From Dictyobacter aurantiacus (GTDB lineage: Bacteria; Chloroflexota; Ktedonobacteria; Ktedonobacterales; Ktedonobacteraceae): DNA of 64,000 nucleotides. Positions 1-8,530 of this stretch are shown here, one piece after another. The stretch spans positions 4,898,001 through 4,962,000 of the forward strand of contig NZ_BIFQ01000001.1 of NCBI RefSeq assembly GCF_003967515.1, given 5' to 3'. The translations under genes and the position numbers were made by a program. Within the stretch, counting starts at the first letter, position 1; each line of letters opens with the position of its first letter. Below the pieces are notes generated by a model that ran no database searches, was not told the DNA's origin, and saw only the letters and a program-made list of their open reading frames with translations.

Positions 1-222
1 TTTGAAGATAGCTCGATCGCGCGCGAACTGCTGCGCGCCGCGCTCAGCACGCTGGATGAGGACGACGCGGCCTGCCTGGTGCTGCACTATGTCAGCGGGG
101 AGCGTTATGGCGAGATCGCGGCTCGCCTCGGCATGAGCAGCGAGGCCGTGCGCAAGCGCGTGTCGCGTGCGCTGATCGCTCTGCGCAAGGCGTACAGGTT
201 GTTGGATACGGAGGTGTGCTAG
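1..222 (+). CDS. RNA polymerase ECF sigma factor, C-terminal part
   Basis: The window opens inside this gene, so only the last 73 codons are visible. They contain sigma region 4: an acidic helix, a stretch equivalent to LVLHYVSGERYGEIAARLG, then the HTH recognition part with MSSEAVRKRVSRAL. The reading frame ends at TAG 220-222. The stop overlaps by one base the GTG start of the next gene, a zinc-finger anti-sigma factor, so this is a sigma/anti-sigma pair with coupled translation. The subfamily cannot be set because region 2 lies outside the window. Confidence 0.8.
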   Translation, partial: FEDSSIARELLRAALSTLDEDDAACLVLHYVSGERYGEIAARLGMSSEAVRKRVSRALIALRKAYRLLDTEVC

Positions 223-2081
223 TGAGTGATATGCAGGCTTTAACCCATGAGGAGGCCAATGCCCTTCTGGGTGATTACGTTTCCGCCGAACTCAGCGAGC
301 ACATGAGATCCCGTGTTGAATTGCATGTACGTACCTGCCCGCATTGCCAGCAGGATATAGCTGAGATTGAACACGTCCGTCGTCTGATGGCGACCCTGAG
401 AGACGGCGCGCCGCCAGCCGCCGCGTCTTCTCTGGCCGATACCATACTGGGGGGACTCAACGAGCCGTCGGCCTTGCAATCTGCCGCCTTTCAATTGTTG
501 CCAGCGGAAAATCGGCGGCATGAGGAAAATATCGCCCCGATGCGTCCGCTTTTTGATGCTTCAGGCGTTATGGATACAGAAATCGCGCAAAGACAGGATG
601 TGCGCGATCAACACAATAGCACAAAAGATTATAGATTGAAAAATGTACCTGACCCAAATGCCTATGCTCAAAAAAGGATGCCTGCTATGCAACAACACAT
701 GTATGTAAAACGCCAGACAAACACGTCTCTCTGGATTACGCTGGTGGCGGTCCTGGTGGTGGCTGTTATCGTCGGTAGCTTCTTTAGCTTAAGATCGCTG
801 CTAGTCAGTAGCCACAATAATAATCCGCGGCCGCCGCACTACCCGGTTCCTGCTGCGACCGCGACCCCCTCGCGGACCGCTCCTGCCACCCCAACGCCGT
901 CGCCGACCGCTACCAATGTCACGCAACCGGTGCCAGCGACGCAAACGAGCTGTCCCGCTCCCAGCACGGCGCGTGCCATGGTGACGGCTCCCCTGGCCCA
1001 GGGTCCACATCCGCAGATTGTCTATATCGCTCAGGATATGAATAATCTGGCCAGCGCGAATCGCATCATGCGCTACGATACCGTATCGCATCAGAGCAGT
1101 GAGATTTACGCCGTTCCCAGCCCATATATAGTCAGATCCAGTTTTCTGTCTTCTGATGGACAATGGGTATTGTTATCGCTGTTCGATACTACAAAGCCTG
1201 GCGACAATGCGAATGTCCAATTGCGTATGGTGCGCGTCGATGGGCAGGGGGCGCAGACGCTCTTTTGTGGTGAGCTGGCCAGCCTGACGTGGTCGCCCGA
1301 TAAAAAGTGGATCGCCTTTGACGATCCTATTCAGGCTCTTGGTGTCGCTGATACGATCCATCTGATCAACACTACAACCGGGCAGTATCTGGATGCGGTC
1401 GATGTTCCCCCGCAAACCACCCCTCCCGGATACATTCCACGCCCCAGCTTCTGGGGTTCGCCCACACAGTTGTACCTGTCGTATTCGCTTGGTTCAGCCC
1501 CCTTCCATACCTACCTGTTTGATCTCAACAATGGTACACATCAGGCCCTCAGTGCATTGCCTCTGGTCAGCACACAGCAGTATGTACAGGGACGTGCTGA
1601 TAGCTCAAACATCTACCTGCTTGCATCCTCCTGTTCGGGGGCGACATGTGGTACTAATCAGGCAGGCATGTCGGAGATCGAACGCCTTTCAACCGACTGG
1701 AAGTCGCCACAGGTGTTGTTTAAGAAGCCGCAACTGCTCCTGAATGACTTCAGCGTGGGCGGCACAAATCTGCTGGTGATCGCCAGCAATCCCGCGGCGA
1801 GCAGGCGTGAACTGTGGCTGGTGAAGACCGATGGCGGTGGCGCGATCCAGCTTGCCAGCGCGCCTGGTAACTGGAATTCATCTCCCAATTTCATGAATAT
1901 TGGCAATGGTACGGTAGCTACCTCCGCTGATGGCAGCATGTTCGTGGTCTCTAACTGGCCCTCAGCTTCGGGGACCACGCCTGAGATCGCCTACGGCTCC
2001 TCCAAAGCGGGCGGCACCCTGACGGCGGTCCCACAGGACAACGGTACCTATCAGTATGCCCTGGGGTGGACCTCTTTATAG
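222..2081 (+). CDS. Zinc-finger anti-sigma factor with C-terminal propeller-like sensor domain
   Basis: Predicted membrane anti-sigma factor of 619 residues. The N-terminus has the zf-HC2/ZAS pattern Hx3Cx2C (HVRTCPHC, about residues 33-40), which binds the cognate sigma factor in the cytoplasm. A single membrane helix lies near residues 170-195, followed by a Pro/Thr-rich linker and a ~350-residue exported part. That part has repeated SPDKKW/SSDGQW-type blades resembling TolB/WD40-like propellers. The start is GTG at 222, because GGAGG at 210-214 gives a 7-base spacing and the start overlaps the sigma stop; ATG 231 is an alternative. The propeller probably senses an envelope ligand, which is inference. 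Confidence 0.75.
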   Translation: MSDMQALTHEEANALLGDYVSAELSEHMRSRVELHVRTCPHCQQDIAEIEHVRRLMATLRDGAPPAAASSLADTILGGLNEPSALQSAAFQLLPAENRRHEENIAPMRPLFDASGVMDTEIAQRQDVRDQHNSTKDYRLKNVPDPNAYAQKRMPAMQQHMYVKRQTNTSLWITLVAVLVVAVIVGSFFSLRSLLVSSHNNNPRPPHYPVPAATATPSRTAPATPTPSPTATNVTQPVPATQTSCPAPSTARAMVTAPLAQGPHPQIVYIAQDMNNLASANRIMRYDTVSHQSSEIYAVPSPYIVRSSFLSSDGQWVLLSLFDTTKPGDNANVQLRMVRVDGQGAQTLFCGELASLTWSPDKKWIAFDDPIQALGVADTIHLINTTTGQYLDAVDVPPQTTPPGYIPRPSFWGSPTQLYLSYSLGSAPFHTYLFDLNNGTHQALSALPLVSTQQYVQGRADSSNIYLLASSCSGATCGTNQAGMSEIERLSTDWKSPQVLFKKPQLLLNDFSVGGTNLLVIASNPAASRRELWLVKTDGGGAIQLASAPGNWNSSPNFMNIGNGTVATSADGSMFVVSNWPSASGTTPEIAYGSSKAGGTLTAVPQDNGTYQYALGWTSL

Positions 2082-2109
2082 ATCGTACTGCTGGTATTAC
2101 CTACAACAA

Positions 2110-2147
2110 AGCAGGGGACACAGCCGCTACCGGCTGTGCCCCCTGCT
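2110..2147. terminator. Bidirectional hairpin terminator between convergent genes
   Basis: A 17-bp stem with one mismatch and a CTAC loop lies between the stop codons of the anti-sigma gene (plus) and the kinase gene (minus). A short T-rich stretch follows on the plus strand and an A-rich one precedes it, so it could end transcription from both sides. Confidence 0.7.
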
Positions 2148-2157
2148 CGTTTGCTTT

Positions 2158-4392
2158 CTAGGCGGGATCGATCAGGCGACCCATGATGCTGTAGACGATC
2201 AGGATGACCAGGCTGATGACGATGTTGATCAGGACGATCAGGCCGATTTCGGGGAAGAGGCGCCATTCTCTGGCGTTGTAGATGATGAATCCGACGACGA
2301 TGGCCATGGTGATCGTCGCTAGCAGGCAGGCGCGGATCGATGAGCCGATGCTGGGGAACTTGCGGCGGCGCAGCATGCTGAGCCCGGCAATCAGTCCGGC
2401 GATGCCGTAGAAGGCCATCGGGAACCACCATGCGTGGTACTGTGGCCCAAAGTTGACGTTATGGAACAGGGTGTTCGTCAGCGTGTCGTTGCTGCGGTAC
2501 ATGAAGTCGGCAACCATCGCTCCGCCCGCCCCCACCAGGATGCCCACGATCGGACCAAATGAGGCGCCGAAGAAGAGTGGCAGCACCAGCAGGATCGGGA
2601 TGCTGCGGCCGTAGATGATCGGCCGGAAGCTATGCAGGAAGCAGAACAGGATAATACCGACGACGGTGGCCAGGATCGGCCACTTCCAGGCGTTCAAAGG
2701 CCCCAGCCACTCGGCCATCGATTCCCTCTGTCCACGCTCATCCGCGTAGGAGGGACGCGGCGCTGGCGGCTCGTCGTAATCGCGCTCGGGTGCGCTATAC
2801 GATTGTTGCGGACGATATTGTTGCTGCTGCTGCATCGGTGGTTCCTGCTGCCGATAGGGAGCCTGGTTGCCATAGCTTCCCTGCGGTCCCCGGTGCTGCT
2901 GCTGATAGCCCTGCTGCGGCCTATTGTTATAGTCACCAGGCTGATTGGGTGGCTGCTGTGGGGGTCGCTGCATCGGTGGATACGGCTGCTGCGGGGGCCG
3001 CTGCTGTGGATTGCCCTGCATCGGTGGACGCGGCCCATTCTGGGGTCCACCCTGAGGAGGGTTGTTCCCGTGCAGGAACATCTTCTGCTGCCCAGGCTGA
3101 TTGGGTTGCTGCTGTTGCTGTTGCGGATAGGCATTATTGGGCTGTTGGGACTGGGGCATGCTGGTCTGCAGTTCTGTGCGATCCGAATGCATCGTTGGCG
3201 CCTGCCCCTGGTTCCCCGGCTGATTGCCGACATTCTCCCGTCCGCTTGCAGCCATGCCACTATTCTGCTGCTGCTGGGTAGTATAGGGATTATTCGTCTT
3301 GCTGGCCGGGCCGTCTTGCCGTGTCCCCATCTGCTGAGTGCCATACTGATTGTTGGTCTGGCTATTCTGTTGTTGTTGGGTGGCATAGGGATTATTTGTA
3401 TTGTTGGGCTGACTGCCGCTGCCGGAATTGAAAGGTTGCGACATCAGACCTGTAAAGGCTGCCGGTGGCACGCCGCTCGCGTTTGGCGTCTGTGGCGGCG
3501 TCTGCGTGCCCGACTGCATGGCGACCGTGCTGTATGGACTCGATGGCATGCCCGCGCCCGGTATCAAACCGGTCGGATTGGATTGGGCCGCCTGTGCCAG
3601 CGCGTTGGCGAATGCTTTGACGCTCTCAAAGCGCTTCTTGGGATCTTTGTCGAGGGCCTGCATGAGCACGCGCTCGACTTCCGGCGCGATCTGCGGCAGC
3701 TTCTCTCGGATGGGAGGTGGGGCCGCGAACATATGCTGCGTGCACATCTCGGTGAACGAGCCATGGAAGGGACGATCGCCGGTCAGCCACTCGTAGACGA
3801 CGACGGCCAGTGAATACTGGTCGCTGGCTGGTCGGGGCTTGCCCTGGATCTGCTCGGGCGACATATAGGCCACCGTGCCGATCACATCCTGCGTCCCCTG
3901 ATAGCGTGAGCTCTGCGCCACCAGCGCGATGCCGAAATCGCTCAACAGGATCTCGTTGCGCCTGCCGACCAGCATGTTCTCCGGCTTCACATCCCGGTGA
4001 ATGATATGCTCATCGTGGGCGTACTGGAGCGCATCCGCCACCTGCGTCACATAGGGAATGACGGTTGTAAGGGGTAGAGCCACGCCCCGTGCATGCCGCT
4101 GGCGCAGCGTTCCATTGGGAGCATAGTCCATTACCAGATAGGGCGTCTCACCCTCGATCCCGAAATCTAGCACACGCACAATATTGGGGTGCGATAGACG
4201 TGCAATCGTCTGTGCCTCTTTTAAGAAACTATCTGAATCGTCTGAACCAGATAGTCGTGCCTGTAAGATCTTAATGGCAGCCTGTGACTTCAGGTAGAGG
4301 TGCTCCCCGAGATAGACCTCGGCGAAGCCGCCCTGGCCTAGCAGTTGCACTAGTGTATAATTCCCCAGTCGCTGCCCGATGCGATCCACCAT
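2158..4392 (-). CDS. Membrane Ser/Thr protein kinase with ECF S-component-like membrane domain
   Basis: A PknB-type Ser/Thr kinase of 744 residues. Residues 12-270 carry the kinase fold: glycine loop GQGGFAEVYLG, catalytic Lys41, HRDVKPEN with Asp134, DFG Asp152 and an SPEQ activation segment. A low-complexity Gln/Pro/Asn linker of about 270 residues follows. The C-terminal ~190 residues form five or six membrane helices with a pattern (ILLVLPLFFGASFGPIVG) like ECF vitamin-transporter S components. Start ATG 4392 was chosen because AAAGGAG lies 6-7 bases upstream; the longer frame to 4443 lacks a good site. The kinase domain is similar to that of the giant protein at 49531. The function of the membrane part is inferred from its shape only. 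Confidence 0.85.
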   Translation of the reverse strand: MVDRIGQRLGNYTLVQLLGQGGFAEVYLGEHLYLKSQAAIKILQARLSGSDDSDSFLKEAQTIARLSHPNIVRVLDFGIEGETPYLVMDYAPNGTLRQRHARGVALPLTTVIPYVTQVADALQYAHDEHIIHRDVKPENMLVGRRNEILLSDFGIALVAQSSRYQGTQDVIGTVAYMSPEQIQGKPRPASDQYSLAVVVYEWLTGDRPFHGSFTEMCTQHMFAAPPPIREKLPQIAPEVERVLMQALDKDPKKRFESVKAFANALAQAAQSNPTGLIPGAGMPSSPYSTVAMQSGTQTPPQTPNASGVPPAAFTGLMSQPFNSGSGSQPNNTNNPYATQQQQNSQTNNQYGTQQMGTRQDGPASKTNNPYTTQQQQNSGMAASGRENVGNQPGNQGQAPTMHSDRTELQTSMPQSQQPNNAYPQQQQQQPNQPGQQKMFLHGNNPPQGGPQNGPRPPMQGNPQQRPPQQPYPPMQRPPQQPPNQPGDYNNRPQQGYQQQHRGPQGSYGNQAPYRQQEPPMQQQQQYRPQQSYSAPERDYDEPPAPRPSYADERGQRESMAEWLGPLNAWKWPILATVVGIILFCFLHSFRPIIYGRSIPILLVLPLFFGASFGPIVGILVGAGGAMVADFMYRSNDTLTNTLFHNVNFGPQYHAWWFPMAFYGIAGLIAGLSMLRRRKFPSIGSSIRACLLATITMAIVVGFIIYNAREWRLFPEIGLIVLINIVISLVILIVYSIMGRLIDPA

Positions 4393-4885
4393 CCTTGCTC
4401 CTTTTTCTGCGCTTGTCAGCCCGCAGCATGTCTTCTGGCCCAATTGTAAAGAAATGAAGCAAGTACGTCAAGCTTTAACCTCATACATGGCCGCTCCGGA
4501 CCCGGCCCCGTATCCGCCCTCCCGTAGGTGCCGGGCTCGCCCCGGCTTTGCCGCGAAGCGACCCCGCACCCTCATATACCCATTTCCCTGTAGGCGGCAT
4601 AGGATTGCGGCCTTTTCGATTTGTATTTCTTCTGAAAAGCAGCAATCCGGCCTTGTGCATGACGCTCTGCTGACGTACGATATGTTGATTTATGTATGAT
4701 TATACGGCCGAATTTCTCGCTTTTTAACAACGGTATCGTACGTGAATGGGCGCGGCATGCACAAGGCCGGATTGCTGCTTCTCATGCGTCCTGCGTGCCA
4801 TCCTTGCCGCAATCCTATGCCGCCTACAGGGAAACATGTTCGTGTGAGGGGGACGAGGCCCGAACACGCGGTAGGAGACGATGCT
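4393..4885. repeat. Gap with REP hairpin and core of palindromic element (copy 1)
   Basis: Positions 4522-4572 hold a REP-type hairpin (GTAGGTGCCGGGCTCGCC core). Positions 4581-4837 hold a nested palindrome: outer arms around GTAGGCGGCATAGGATTG and its complement, middle arms around GCAATCCGGCCTTGTGCATG, and inner arms around ACGTACGATAT. The same nested arms occur at 8531-8961 and 29792-30211. This copy lacks the outer ends seen in the other two, so it is truncated, and its right side abuts the exporter gene stop at 4886. No gene is evident. Confidence 0.75.
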
Positions 4886-7183
4886 TTATGCGATCTCGCC
4901 GCTGGCGAGCTGGTTCTGGATCAGCCGGGCGTAGTAGCTGTCCCTCTGTAGGAGCTGCTGATGGGTGCCCTGCTCGATCAGGCGTCCGTCGTCGAGGACG
5001 AGGATCTGGTCGGCGTTGCGGATGGTGCTCAGGCGGTGGGCGATGATGATCTGGGTGCAGGGCAGGGCGCGCAGATTGCGTTCGACGTGCTGCTCGGTGA
5101 CCACGTCGAGGGCGCTGGTGGCCTCGTCCAGCAGCAGGATCGCCGGATGGCTGGCCAGGGCACGGGCCAGTGCCAGTCGCTGTCTTTGCCCACCCGAGAG
5201 GGCGCTTCCGCCCTCAGAGACGAACGTCTCATAGCCCATGGGCATCTTCTGGATGTCCTCGTGCAGATCGGCCAGCCGCGCGGCCTGCATCACGGCCTCT
5301 ATGCTGATGCCGGGCGCGTTAAAGGCGATATTCTGACGGATCGTGCCGCTGAAGACGCTGGCGTCCTGCATGACCACGCCGAACTGGGCGCGCACCGCCT
5401 GGTAGTTCAGGAAGCGCAGCGGGATGCCGTCGTAGCTGATCTCGCCCTGGTTCGGGATGATAAGTCCCAGCAGCAGCTTGCCGAGAGTACTCTTGCCCGA
5501 TCCGGTGCGCCCGACGATGGCGATCTTCTGCCGTGGCTGAATGTGTAGCGAGATGTCTTTGAGGATGTGGGGGGCGTGCGCGTCGTAGCGGAAGCCGACA
5601 TGGTCGAGGCTGACGCGACCGCTCAATCGTGGCGGCTGCTGCACGGTCTGCACGTTCTGCTCCGGCCGGGCGTCGAGTACATCGGCGATGCGTTCGAGGT
5701 GCGAATTGACCAGCTGGATCTGCTGGGCGCTGCGCACCAGGGATGAGAGCGGCGATAACACGTAGGCGCCCAGCGTGCTCAATCCGACCATGGCGCCGAG
5801 CAGCAGGTGGTGGCTCATGACCTGCTGGGCGCCCAGCCACAGCAGCGCCAGCGGGGCCAGGGCCTGCAGACTGACCAGGCAGGTCGCGATAGCCGAGCTG
5901 AAGTAGGTGCGGCGGATCGAGATGTTGAGCTGGTCGACAAAGAGATTTGACCATTGCTCGAAGGCGCGCTGCTCGGCGCCGGCGGCCTTGATGCTGCCGA
6001 TGCCGGTGAGCATCTCGCCCACGTAGCCCTGCAGCCTGCCCGCGCTCTCCAGATCCTGGCGCGCGAGCGTGCGCATCCTGCGGTTGGTACACAACAGCAG
6101 CAGGACCTGGAGCAGGCCGATCGCTAGCACGGCGGCGCCAAACAGCGTAGAGTAGCAGAACAGGATGACCAGTGAGATGATGATGGTGCAGCTATCCAGG
6201 CAGGTCGAGATCAACTGGTTGCTGACGATCTCGCGCACCGAGGCGTTACTGCTGACGCGGGCCATGATGTCGCCGCTGCTGCGCTTCTGGAAGAAGCTGT
6301 GTGGGAGCGAGAGCATGTGCTCAAAGAAGTTGGGCAGCATCGTCAGGTCGATGCGTGTCTGCAGGTAGGTTAGCAGGATTGTGCGCAGCAACGAGGTGAC
6401 GAACTCGGCGATCACGACGACGATGGCCGCCGCGCCCAGCAGCAGCAGCAGGCTCACCTGCCCGTGAGGGATGACCGCGTCGATGACAAAACCGGTCGCC
6501 AGCGGCAGGGCCAGTCCCAGTCCCTGCAGGAGCAGGGTCGCGGCGGCGATCTGCAGCAGGATGATGGGCGCGCGGCGCACGTAGTGTTTCGCATAGCCGT
6601 ATAAAGTGACCCGTGCGCTGGTGGTGTGGCGCACAAATTGTGTCCCCGGCTCCAGCATAATGACGACGCCGGTAAAGTTTTCCTCGAATTCCGCGCTGGA
6701 GACGCGCCGGCGCCCCGTGGCGGGATCGACGATGTCGACGCTGCGCGTACCCCATCGTTCGACGATCACGAAATGGTTGAACTGCCAGTGGACGATGGCC
6801 GGCAGCGAGACTGCGCGAAAATCGTTGTCCCGCAGCGAGATGGGCCGGACGCGCAATCCGTACTGGCGGGCGGTCTTCACGATCTCAAGCGCCGAGAGGC
6901 CATCGCGACCCAGGCCAGCCTGGTCGCTGATCTCGGCGCTGCTGGTCTTGCGGCCATGATAGCTCAGGATCATGGCCAGGCAGGCGGCTCCACACTCGAC
7001 GGCGTTCATCTGCAGCAGCACCGGCACCCGACGCCGTAGCATCCTGTGGCACAGCCCCGCGATGGTCAGCCACAGTACCTGGATGTATCTCACCATGGGC
7101 GCGGGCCGCCTGGAATGCTCATCCTGCGTAACTTGCGCCACCACTTCTCGATTGTCCCCGCCAATGACCTGCATATGATTCAT
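4886..7183 (-). CDS. C39 peptidase-containing ABC exporter for double-glycine peptides
   Basis: A bacteriocin-type ABC exporter of 765 residues that would cut a leader after Gly-Gly and export the core peptide. The N-terminal C39 peptidase has QMNAVECGAACLAMIL with catalytic Cys64, NHFVIVER with His137 and DPATG with Asp153. A six-helix membrane domain spans about 190-480. The ATPase has Walker A GRTGSGKST, signature LSGGQRQR, Walker B ILLLDEATSALD and the H-loop IIAHRLST. Start ATG 7183 follows GGAGGT by 8 bases; this ribosome site overlaps the stop of the small membrane-protein gene, implying coupling. Two double-glycine peptide genes lie upstream on the same strand and are the likely substrates. 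No modifying enzyme is seen nearby. Confidence 0.9.
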   Translation of the reverse strand: MNHMQVIGGDNREVVAQVTQDEHSRRPAPMVRYIQVLWLTIAGLCHRMLRRRVPVLLQMNAVECGAACLAMILSYHGRKTSSAEISDQAGLGRDGLSALEIVKTARQYGLRVRPISLRDNDFRAVSLPAIVHWQFNHFVIVERWGTRSVDIVDPATGRRRVSSAEFEENFTGVVIMLEPGTQFVRHTTSARVTLYGYAKHYVRRAPIILLQIAAATLLLQGLGLALPLATGFVIDAVIPHGQVSLLLLLGAAAIVVVIAEFVTSLLRTILLTYLQTRIDLTMLPNFFEHMLSLPHSFFQKRSSGDIMARVSSNASVREIVSNQLISTCLDSCTIIISLVILFCYSTLFGAAVLAIGLLQVLLLLCTNRRMRTLARQDLESAGRLQGYVGEMLTGIGSIKAAGAEQRAFEQWSNLFVDQLNISIRRTYFSSAIATCLVSLQALAPLALLWLGAQQVMSHHLLLGAMVGLSTLGAYVLSPLSSLVRSAQQIQLVNSHLERIADVLDARPEQNVQTVQQPPRLSGRVSLDHVGFRYDAHAPHILKDISLHIQPRQKIAIVGRTGSGKSTLGKLLLGLIIPNQGEISYDGIPLRFLNYQAVRAQFGVVMQDASVFSGTIRQNIAFNAPGISIEAVMQAARLADLHEDIQKMPMGYETFVSEGGSALSGGQRQRLALARALASHPAILLLDEATSALDVVTEQHVERNLRALPCTQIIIAHRLSTIRNADQILVLDDGRLIEQGTHQQLLQRDSYYARLIQNQLASGEIA

Positions 7184-7189
7184 ATAGTA

Positions 7190-7378
7190 TTACCTCCCGG
7201 CGGATGGTGTTAGCGTTGTATAGATCAGCATCCCGACCAGGGTGAGCTGGAATAGTAGGATCCAGAGCCAGAGCAATAACAGCGGCGATACAAAACGTGG
7301 TAGGACATCTTTTTCTCTCTTCTGTACATAGTGTTGCATGGCTTGCTGCCGGAAGATAGGTCGACGCTGATGTACCAT
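7190..7378 (-). CDS. Small single-helix membrane protein of the peptide-export locus
   Basis: A 62-residue protein with a basic N-terminal half (QRRPIFRQQ, QKREKDVLPRF) and one hydrophobic helix of about 25 residues near the C-terminus (PLLLLWLWILLFQLTLVG). It sits directly ahead of the ABC exporter, and its stop codon overlaps the exporter's ribosome site. Start ATG 7378 is preceded by AAGGAAC. No family is recognised. By position it could be an accessory or immunity protein for the exported peptides, which is inference only. Confidence 0.65.
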   Translation of the reverse strand: MVHQRRPIFRQQAMQHYVQKREKDVLPRFVSPLLLLWLWILLFQLTLVGMLIYTTLTPSAGR

Positions 7379-7430
7379 CACAAAGTTCCTTTCTGCATAA
7401 ACTTATATATAGAGAAGTTAGTTATTGGTC

Positions 7431-7474
7431 AGTTGGTACAGCAGGGGCGCAGTTACACCCCTGCTGTACCAACT
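7431..7474. repeat. Perfect 17-bp hairpin inside the peptide locus
   Basis: Arms 7431-7447 and 7458-7474 are exactly complementary with a 10-base loop. It lies between the peptide genes and the exporter genes. There is no T-run on the minus strand, so it may be an RNA-stabilising or attenuating structure, or a member of the long-hairpin family found at 10463, 15366, 28463, 28551 and 41027. Confidence 0.7.
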
Positions 7475-7522
7475 CATAAGATTAATGCGGCCTTTGAAAA
7501 GACGGTGGTCAGACACGCTCTA

Positions 7523-7575
7523 AAAATAATAGGAGGTGCATGGAGGCGTCCCTGCCAAAGGAATCTCCATACACC
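7523..7575 (-). terminator. Terminator-like hairpin after the double-glycine peptide genes
   Basis: Arms 7535-7545 and 7565-7575 (GGTGCATGGAG with one mismatch) form a hairpin. On the minus strand it is followed by a U-rich tail (TATTATTTTTAG). It lies 65 bases after the stop of the 86-residue peptide and would give more peptide than exporter transcript. Confidence 0.6.
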
Positions 7576-7639
7576 TGGTTGTTATACAGCTACATTGCAC
7601 TTTTTATGAAGAACATCTATCTTTACATTCGCGTGCTTT

Positions 7640-7900
7640 TTAGAAGTCATCGTCGTCGCCATAGTCCTCATCGCCGTAGCAGCCATCGCCCCAGCCCCAG
7701 CCCCAACCGTAACCATAGCCGTAACCACGGTGGTGACGATGGCGGCGATAGTGGCGGAAGTGTCTGCCGTAACCGCCATTGACTGCTTGCAGTTCCTCTT
7801 CATTCAACTCGACATTCTTTTCTATTGATTCTACAGTAGTAAGTGGCTGCTGCTCATCGTTGCGTACGTTAGATGTGGAAAAAATGTTGTTGAACTTCAT
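7640..7900 (-). CDS. Double-glycine leader peptide precursor 1, His/Arg - Tyr/Gly/Trp - Asp core
   Basis: An 86-residue precursor. Residues 1-43 are a bacteriocin-type leader ending VELNEEELQAVNGG, the signature cut by C39 peptidases. The 43-residue core is sharply zoned: a His/Arg block (RHFRHYRRHRHHR), then alternating aromatic-glycine steps (YGYGYGWGWGWG), one Cys74, then an Asp-rich end. Start ATG 7900 follows AAAGGAACAACACG. The C39 exporter downstream is the expected processing and export system. The core matches no class I know; a metal-binding, antimicrobial or surface role would be speculation. Longer readings to 8131 lack support. Confidence 0.8.
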   Translation of the reverse strand: MKFNNIFSTSNVRNDEQQPLTTVESIEKNVELNEEELQAVNGGYGRHFRHYRRHRHHRGYGYGYGWGWGWGDGCYGDEDYGDDDDF

Positions 7901-8006
7901 CGTGTTGTTCCTTTCATTTGCATTGATTGATGTATTGGCTCTGTTCACTGGAAATTGAAAAAATTGACGCCTATAAATGGAAGTGTTCCTACGAATGTGA
8001 CCGCTA

Positions 8007-8228
8007 TTAGTCGTCGAAGTCGTCGTAATCAAAGTGGCGGCGCGAGAACCGGCGCTTGATGACCACGATCTTTTCAAATGAGCGCCTGCTGCTGCCGTAG
8101 CCTTCATCAAAATCACCATCATCGTAACCACCCCAACCTCCGCTGATGGCCGCCAGCTCCTGCTCGTTCAATTCAATCATTCCCTGTAGCTCAACTGCGT
8201 TGCTTTCTGCGTTATTCTTGTTCAGCAT
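8007..8228 (-). CDS. Double-glycine leader peptide precursor 2, acidic/basic patterned core
   Basis: A 73-residue precursor whose leader ends IELNEQELAAISGG at residue 31, closely parallel to the leader of the next gene (VELNEEELQAVNGG). The 42-residue core starts WGGYDDGDFDEGYG, has a central basic/hydrophobic part (KIVVIKRRFSRRHF) and ends in an acidic YDDFDD. There is no Cys, so it cannot be a lanthipeptide or disulfide peptide by itself. Start ATG 8228 follows AAAGGA by 9 bases; the upstream in-frame ATGs at 8252/8249 overlap that site. It is the first gene of the locus. Confidence 0.8.
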   Translation of the reverse strand: MLNKNNAESNAVELQGMIELNEQELAAISGGWGGYDDGDFDEGYGSSRRSFEKIVVIKRRFSRRHFDYDDFDD

Positions 8229-8360
8229 GGTGTTTTTTCCTTTCTGCATCATTTTTGTTACTCCTGCACAGGCTCTACTTTCAAACGGGATAGTCGTGTA
8301 TGCAGGTGATCTACATTCATTAGCTGACTTTATTAAGTTGTTTATGTACTGGGAGAGACA

Positions 8361-8374
8361 TTCTCAATTGAGAA
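8361..8374. promoter_or_regulatory. 14-bp palindrome upstream of the peptide genes
   Basis: TTCTCAATTGAGAA is a perfect palindrome about 130 bases upstream of the first peptide start, inside an AT-rich gap (8229-8530) that must contain the locus promoter. A second short inverted repeat, TTCACA/TGTGAA, lies around 8427-8445. Either could be an operator; no regulator gene is adjacent. Confidence 0.35.
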
Positions 8375-8530
8375 GTATCTTATGGGAGTAGTTTAGCCGA
8401 AAGCAAGCGAGCTAACAATGTTGCACTTCACAATTACACTGTGAAACTATGCACTATTAATAAACTGCTCTGCTTTTAGCACATATAATTACAGAAATAA
8501 GTTTGGATGCCCCCCCTTTACGCTTGTGGA

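Noticed and set aside
2632..3813. Plus-strand 393-codon frame opposite the kinase linker
   Set aside because: It is a shadow of the Gln/Pro-rich coding region; Leu-rich with no ribosome site.
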